From Pseudomonas brassicacearum subsp. neoaurantiaca (GTDB lineage: Bacteria; Pseudomonadota; Gammaproteobacteria; Pseudomonadales; Pseudomonadaceae), in assembly GCF_013608025.1 (NCBI RefSeq), contig NZ_VDLV01000006.1, forward strand, positions 52,339 through 89,577: a stretch of DNA of 37,239 nt, in the 5' to 3' direction. Shown here piece by piece: positions 33,837-37,239 of this stretch. Numbering within the stretch: position 1 is the first letter of the stretch; each line of letters starts with the position of its first letter. Made by a program: the position numbers and the translations under genes. The notes under the pieces are model-generated. The model was not told where the DNA came from. It worked only from the letters and a program-made list of their open reading frames with translations, and did not search any database.

Positions 33837-34976
33837 ATGTTCGCCAGACCTTTTGTCATCGACACGCCTGAAAGCATGCTCGCTGACTTGAAAGATCGCC
33901 TGCGAAACACCCGCTTGCCGCAGCCCTTGGCGGGCGTGGGCTGGAGCGAAGGCATGGATGCAGACGTGCTGCGCGACCTCCTCGCCCACTGGTCGACAAC
34001 CTTCGATTGGCGCGCCCAGGAAGCAGCGCTCAATCGCCTGCCGCAATTTGTCGCCAGCCTGGGCGAGCAAGAGGTTCACTTCGTCCACCAGCGCGGGATC
34101 GGGCCCAATCCGATGCCGCTGGTGCTCACCCACGGCTGGCCCGGCTCGTTCATCGAGATGCAGCGCATCATCGAGCTGCTGACGGACCCTGCCAGCCATG
34201 GCGGTGATCCAGCGGATGCCTTTGACGTGGTGGTGCCGTCATTGCCGGGCTATACCTTTTCGGCGCCGTTCAAGCAAACCGGTTGCGGCCCTTATGAAGT
34301 GGCCGGTTTGTGGCAAGAGCTGATGACCGGGCTTGGCTATGAACGGTTCGGTGCCCAGGGCGGCGATGTGGGCGCGGCTGTCACCAGTTGGTTGGGCATG
34401 CGCTTTCCTGAGCGTCTGACTGGCATCCACCTCAACTACATCCCCGGCGCCTACCGCCCGTCCCTGGGCGAAACCGATCCGCCGTTGAGCGAAGAAGAAA
34501 CGGCGTTCCTGCAACGCGCCGCGGCCTTCAGCGAAACCGAAGGTGCCTATGCGCACATCCAGCGAACCAAGCCGCAAAGCCTGGCCGTGGGCTTGAATGA
34601 TTCACCCGCAGGACTGCTGGCCTGGATGGGCGAAAAGATTCTGTCGTGGTGCGACCCGAGCGCCCCCATTGACCGCGAATGGCTGCTGACCAATGTGACG
34701 CTCTACTGGCTGACGAACTGCATCGGCTCGTCATTTCGCCCTTATGTGGAAGGCAGTCGGCGGCCCCTGCAGCTCAATAGTAGTGAGCGGGTGAAACCAC
34801 CACTGGGGGTCGCGCTGTTTCCCAAGGAACTGCCGCTGCCGCCACGCAGCTGGGTAGAGCGTGGCTACAACGTTAAGCGCTGGACGCAGATGCCTCGGGG
34901 TGGTCATTTTGCGGCGTTGGAGCAGCCTGAGTTGTTGGCGGAGGATATTCGGGGGTTCTTCCGGGACTTGCGATGA
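33837..34976 (+). CDS. Epoxide hydrolase, alpha/beta hydrolase fold with N-terminal EHN domain
   Basis: This 379-residue enzyme begins with the EHN domain (DLKDRLRNTRLPQPLAGVGW) typical of microsomal-type epoxide hydrolases. The alpha/beta core has the oxyanion motif HGWPGS (99-104), the nucleophile D177 in QGGDVGA and the catalytic H357 in PRGGHFAALEQP. It opens epoxides to diols with water. GGAGG lies five bases before the ATG. A TTG start 12 bases upstream is less likely. No signal peptide is seen. The natural substrate is unknown. Confidence 0.92.
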   Translation: MFARPFVIDTPESMLADLKDRLRNTRLPQPLAGVGWSEGMDADVLRDLLAHWSTTFDWRAQEAALNRLPQFVASLGEQEVHFVHQRGIGPNPMPLVLTHGWPGSFIEMQRIIELLTDPASHGGDPADAFDVVVPSLPGYTFSAPFKQTGCGPYEVAGLWQELMTGLGYERFGAQGGDVGAAVTSWLGMRFPERLTGIHLNYIPGAYRPSLGETDPPLSEEETAFLQRAAAFSETEGAYAHIQRTKPQSLAVGLNDSPAGLLAWMGEKILSWCDPSAPIDREWLLTNVTLYWLTNCIGSSFRPYVEGSRRPLQLNSSERVKPPLGVALFPKELPLPPRSWVERGYNVKRWTQMPRGGHFAALEQPELLAEDIRGFFRDLR

Positions 34977-35015
34977 GCCAAGGCGGTCTGAAAATCTCGT
35001 AGGAAAAGACTACCC

Positions 35016-35145
35016 GTGGCGAGGGAGCTTGCTCCCGCTGGGCTGCGAAGCGGCCCTGAATCAGCGACTCCGTTTCTCCAGGCACACCGCATCGCCCGGT
35101 TTTGCGGCGGCTGCGCCACCGAGCGGGAGCAAGCTCCCTCGCCAC
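35016..35145. repeat. REP inverted pair (GAGGGAGCTTGCTCCCGC family)
   Basis: Forward and reverse copies with an 80-base spacer, directly after the epoxide hydrolase gene. The spacer is nearly identical to that of the pair at 37102-37230 (shared CAGCGACTCCGTTTCTCCAG), so the two pairs are recent copies of one another. Confidence 0.9.
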
Positions 35146-35315
35146 GGGGGATCGGGGGCGTCCTACAGGTCGGTTGTGGAGGCTGGGGGCGGCTTCTATA
35201 GTTGGGGCGTCGCTGGCTTTGGCTGGTGGCTGGGTTTCGCAGCCCGAATGAACAAATCCAGATACCGTCAAATGAAATTCAGGCAAACTTGCCCGCGTTC
35301 GTTTTATGGCGGTTG

Positions 35316-35415
35316 TGCGCGGGAGACTTTCGGGTCTGCCGAGTTTTGGATTGGTTCCTCGGTCTGCGAACCCTCGCGCAACTGCCACCCACTTGATTCG
35401 CAGCAAAAAGGTGGC
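35316..35415 (+). ncRNA. Candidate structured RNA leader before the small orphan gene
   Basis: Four stems can be drawn. An outer stem joins TGCGCG (35316-35321) to CGCGCA (35375-35380). Inside it are two hairpins, AGAC/GTCT (35324-35337) and GGTTC/GAACC (35353-35372). A following hairpin pairs GCCACC (35384-35389) with GGTGGC (35410-35415). The stretch ends 29 bases before an ATG. The arrangement looks like a three-way junction plus a hairpin and suggests a cis-acting leader or small RNA. No known family is assigned. Confidence 0.5.
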
Positions 35416-35444
35416 GATTCCTTCTATCGAATGAGTGCAATCTT

Positions 35445-35726
35445 ATGACAACGAATGAACCGTCCGCCCGCTACACCCCCCTCACCCAAACCGCCACCAC
35501 CCACCCCGTCCTACTGATCGACAGCCGCGCCCCACTGCCCGAACTCCACGCCTGCGTCAGCGAACGCCTGCACGCCACGCTCGATTTCCTCACCCTGGTG
35601 GCCTGCTCCAGCCTGCGCGACTCCTCCACCAGCGACATCAACACCTTGACCAACGTCGCCCGGATTCTCGTGCAAGATGCGACAGACGTATTCGGCGTGA
35701 TCGAACAACGCGGTCTCGAAGGCTGA
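35445..35726 (+). CDS. Small Pseudomonas orphan protein, DUF3077/DUF6124-like
   Basis: This 93-residue soluble protein has no signal peptide. The pattern of a hydrophobic start (HPVLLIDSRAPLPEL), a Leu/Ala-rich helix and a C-terminal helix (NVARILVQDATDVFGVIEQR) resembles the small DUF3077/DUF6124 proteins found in many copies in fluorescent pseudomonads. The match is by general pattern only. It follows a structured untranslated stretch, and the ribosome site is weak (GAG 11 bases upstream), which would suit RNA-level control. A REP pair follows directly. Function unknown. Confidence 0.6.
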   Translation: MTTNEPSARYTPLTQTATTHPVLLIDSRAPLPELHACVSERLHATLDFLTLVACSSLRDSSTSDINTLTNVARILVQDATDVFGVIEQRGLEG

Positions 35727-35734
35727 TCCCTTTT

Positions 35735-35826
35735 TGTGGGAGCGAGCCTGCTCGCGAAGACGGCGGCACAGCGAATGAAGCTGCAAGCTGACCCACCGCC
35801 TTCGCGAGCAGGCTCGCTCCCACAGG
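35735..35826. repeat. REP inverted pair (GGAGCGAGCCTGCTCGCGA variant)
   Basis: Forward TGTGGGAGCGAGCCTGCTCGC and its reverse copy flank a short spacer. The core carries CC/GG in place of CT/AG relative to the other pairs of this family, changed on both arms so that pairing is kept. It lies just downstream of the orphan gene. Confidence 0.9.
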
Positions 35827-35901
35827 GGAACTCCTCCAGCAATCGAAGTAGCGCCAACGCGCTGCTTGCCAAGTCATACAGCCCTCAGCTACCGTCGGGC
35901 A

Positions 35902-35970
35902 ATGAATCTCGACCAGACTTCCTCGACCACCACGACCACGACCGCCAACGCGGGCCGTGAGATGTCGTGA
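35902..35970 (+). CDS. Candidate threonine leader peptide (22 residues)
   Basis: ATG at 35902 opens a 22-codon frame ending TGA at 35970. Codons 9-14 are six consecutive Thr codons (ACC ACC ACG ACC ACG ACC, 35926-35943), and codon 6 is also Thr. A run of one amino acid in a short frame just before a terminator is the hallmark of amino-acid attenuation. The end of the peptide (TTTTTTANAG) recalls the E. coli thr leader. The ribosome site is weak. Translation is not shown. The case rests on the Thr run and the RNA structures that follow. Confidence 0.6.
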   Translation: MNLDQTSSTTTTTTANAGREMS

Positions 35971-36026
35971 GCACCTGACACACGAATCCCAAAGGCCCGC
36001 CAGTGATGGCAAGGGCCTTTCTTTTT
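35931..36026 (+). promoter_or_regulatory. Candidate attenuator: alternative stems after the Thr leader
   Basis: CACGAC inside the Thr codons (35931-35936 or 35937-35942) can pair with GTCGTG at 35964-35969. GCGGGCC (35950-35956) is an exact complement of GGCCCGC (35994-36000), which is the left arm of the terminator. Ribosome stalling on Thr codons would free the antiterminator pairing. Normal translation would leave the terminator to form. The pairings are read from sequence; the mechanism is inferred. Confidence 0.55.
35991..36026 (+). terminator. Intrinsic terminator between the Thr leader and the hydrolase gene
   Basis: AAAGGCCC (35991-35998) pairs with GGGCCTTT (36013-36020), extended by GCC/GGC around the loop AGTGAT, and followed by CTTTTT. 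It is a textbook Rho-independent terminator only 38 bases before the next start codon, which is where an attenuator would be. Confidence 0.85.
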
Positions 36027-36028
36027 GC

Positions 36029-36055
36029 CCTTGCGTCGCTGGCTCAAACGCAAGG
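36029..36055 (+). promoter_or_regulatory. Hairpin overlapping the hydrolase ribosome binding site
   Basis: CCTTGCGT (36029-36036) pairs perfectly with ACGCAAGG (36048-36055). The right arm covers the start of AAGGA (36053-36057), the ribosome site of the gene at 36064. This could add translational control downstream of the terminator. Confidence 0.5.
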
Positions 36056-36063
36056 AAAGCACC

Positions 36064-36582
36064 ATGCACGCACTGTTGATTCTCGATATGCAAGTTGGTT
36101 TGTTCCATGGCCCGGACAAGCCCTGGGCAGGTGAAGCGCTGTTGCAGACTTTAAATACCCTGCTGAGCAAGGCTCGCAGCGCCGGTACTCCGGTCTTCCT
36201 GGCTCGCCATGTAGGCCCGCCAGGCTCGCCCATCGAACCTGGAAGTCCATTGACGCAACTGGTGCCGGAACTGCAACTGGCAGGCAACGAAGTGATCTTC
36301 GAAAAAAATCGCCCCAATGCCTTCGCCATGACGGGTTTGGCCGAGCAGTTGCAGGCGCAGGGGGTCGACGGCGTGGTGATCGCCGGCATGAAAACCCAGT
36401 ATTGTATCGACAGCACCTGCCGCGCCGCCCGGGACCTGGGCTTCGATGCCGTGCTGATCGCCGAGGGGCATACCTGCTCCGATACGCCGGCCTTGAACGC
36501 CCAAGCAATCATCGCGCATCACAATGCAACGCTGGCCGGCCCTTTCTGCCGGGTCGTTCGCGCTGAAGATTGGCATTTTTGA
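36064..36582 (+). CDS. Isochorismatase-family cysteine hydrolase
   Basis: This 172-residue hydrolase has the family triad: D8 in LILDMQVG, K81 in FEKNRPNAF and C114 in GMKTQYCIDST. The cis-peptide-type VVIAGM segment precedes the Cys. The length is typical of small cysteine hydrolases (nicotinamidase or YecD-like) and shorter than many true isochorismatases, which use Gly in place of Cys. The Cys suggests amide hydrolysis. AGGA lies seven bases before the ATG. It is followed by the PchB-like gene 61 bases downstream and preceded by the candidate Thr attenuator. The substrate is unknown. Confidence 0.88.
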   Translation: MHALLILDMQVGLFHGPDKPWAGEALLQTLNTLLSKARSAGTPVFLARHVGPPGSPIEPGSPLTQLVPELQLAGNEVIFEKNRPNAFAMTGLAEQLQAQGVDGVVIAGMKTQYCIDSTCRAARDLGFDAVLIAEGHTCSDTPALNAQAIIAHHNATLAGPFCRVVRAEDWHF

Positions 36583-36643
36583 TTCCCATCGCAAAACCGG
36601 CCCAGGCTGGGCCGATCCAACTCGAACCAATGGAGTGATCTAC

Positions 36644-36964
36644 ATGGAAGTCTGCAACCGAATGGCCCCTGCGCAATGCACCGGCATGGAAGAGATCCGC
36701 CAAGAAATCGATATCCTCGACCAAGCCGTCATCAAACTATTGGGCAGGCGCTTTCAATATGTGCTCGCGGCGTCGAAGTTCAAGACGTCGGCGACGTCGG
36801 TGCGCGCCCCGGAGCGCTTCAAGGCGATGCTGGCGACTCGGCGGGAATGGGCCGAGGCCGAGGGACTGAGCCCGGATGCCATCGAGAAAATGTATAGCGA
36901 TCTGGTGAATTACTTTATTGCTGAAGAGATGAAACACTGGGCCGCTCAGCAGCCCAATACTTGA
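36644..36964 (+). CDS. PchB-like chorismate mutase/isochorismate pyruvate lyase family protein
   Basis: This 106-residue helical protein of the AroQ fold has the PchB-type sequence: CTGMEEIRQEIDILDQ, LLGRRFQYVLAASKFK, APERFKAML, and YFIAEEMKHW. PchB makes salicylate from isochorismate and has weak chorismate mutase activity. The key Arg and Lys residues of the first and second helices are in place. GGAG lies eight bases before the ATG. No isochorismate synthase gene (pchA) is adjacent, so the substrate could be chorismate or isochorismate from elsewhere. It follows the cysteine hydrolase gene and is probably co-transcribed with it. Confidence 0.85.
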   Translation: MEVCNRMAPAQCTGMEEIRQEIDILDQAVIKLLGRRFQYVLAASKFKTSATSVRAPERFKAMLATRREWAEAEGLSPDAIEKMYSDLVNYFIAEEMKHWAAQQPNT

Positions 36965-36971
36965 GTCCTTT

Positions 36972-37063
36972 TGTGGGAGCGAGCTTGCTCGCGATGGCGC
37001 CGTGTCAGTCACCACAGATATTGACTGATCGAATGTCATCGCGAGCAAGCTCGCTCCCACAGG
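36972..37063. repeat. REP inverted pair (GGAGCGAGCTTGCTCGCGA family)
   Basis: Forward TGTGGGAGCGAGCTTGCTCGC and its reverse copy with a short spacer, starting 8 bases after the PchB-like stop codon. It is the first of two different REP pairs side by side. Confidence 0.9.
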
Positions 37064-37101
37064 TGCGCGCCAGACCGATGATTCAAACAACCCGTGCCCC
37101 C

Positions 37102-37230
37102 GTGGCGAGGGAGCTTGCTCCCGCTGGGCTGCGAAGCGGCCCCAAATCAGCGACTCCGTTTCTCCAGGCACACGCAGCGCCCGGTTTTGCGGCGGCTGCG
37201 CCACCGAGCGGGAGCAAGCTCCCTCGCCAC
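37102..37230. repeat. REP inverted pair (GAGGGAGCTTGCTCCCGC family)
   Basis: Forward GTGGCGAGGGAGC and reverse CTCGCCAC copies flank a spacer almost identical to that at 35016-35145. Together with the pair before it, this makes a 260-base stretch of tandem REP pairs from two families at the window end. Confidence 0.9.
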
Positions 37231-37239
37231 GGGATTGCG

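Noticed and set aside
35866..35895. TTGCCA...TACCGT as the promoter of the Thr leader
   Set aside because: The -10 is poor, and the transcript would start at or after the leader ATG, leaving no ribosome site.

Overview
The window is almost certainly chromosomal DNA of a Pseudomonas of the P. fluorescens group. The evidence is high GC content, AprDEF-, PotF- and SfnG/SfnR-type proteins, and many copies of two imperfect-palindrome REP families (cores GAGGGAGCTTGCTCCCGC and GGAGCGAGCTTGCTCGCGA), mostly as inverted pairs in intergenic gaps. No rRNA, tRNA, CRISPR array, insertion sequence or phage gene was seen.

Layout. (1) 145-4581, minus: a three-gene type I secretion exporter (ABC ATPase, HlyD adaptor, TolC-type channel) with no substrate gene in view. 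(2) 4908-6308, minus: a GABA-permease-like transporter. (3) 6537-18561: a signalling and efflux locus. On the minus strand are a 1829-residue kinase-like/AAA-type/GAF/PAS/histidine kinase, an LRAT-domain protein and a FixJ-type response regulator. Divergently on the plus strand are a receiver-only protein and an outer-membrane lipoprotein/DHA2 MFS/HlyD tripartite efflux operon. A shared promoter box (TATACCTKCGTATA-like) lies upstream of three of these units. (4) 18826-23348: a TetR regulator converging on a serine hydrolase/porin/PotF-like binding protein operon. (5) 23565-32957: a sulfur-acquisition locus. It has an SfnR-like sigma54 activator, a six-gene minus-strand unit (SfnG-type monooxygenase, degenerate AMP-binding-like protein, LivG/LivH/LivM, binding protein) and a divergent SfnB/DszC-like flavoprotein. 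Sigma54 promoters and three dyads lie between the divergent genes. (6) 33102-34976: an unrecognised protein (weakly uracil-DNA-glycosylase-like) and an epoxide hydrolase. (7) 35316-36964: a structured RNA leader before a small orphan protein, then a candidate threonine-codon attenuator before an isochorismatase-family hydrolase and a PchB-like chorismate-mutase-fold enzyme.

The least expected element is at 35902-36063. It is a 22-codon reading frame with six consecutive Thr codons, followed by mutually exclusive antiterminator and terminator stems and then a hairpin covering the ribosome binding site of the hydrolase gene. It has the parts of an amino-acid attenuator, but it lies upstream of genes with no obvious role in threonine metabolism. 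All statements come from reading the sequence; no database search was run.
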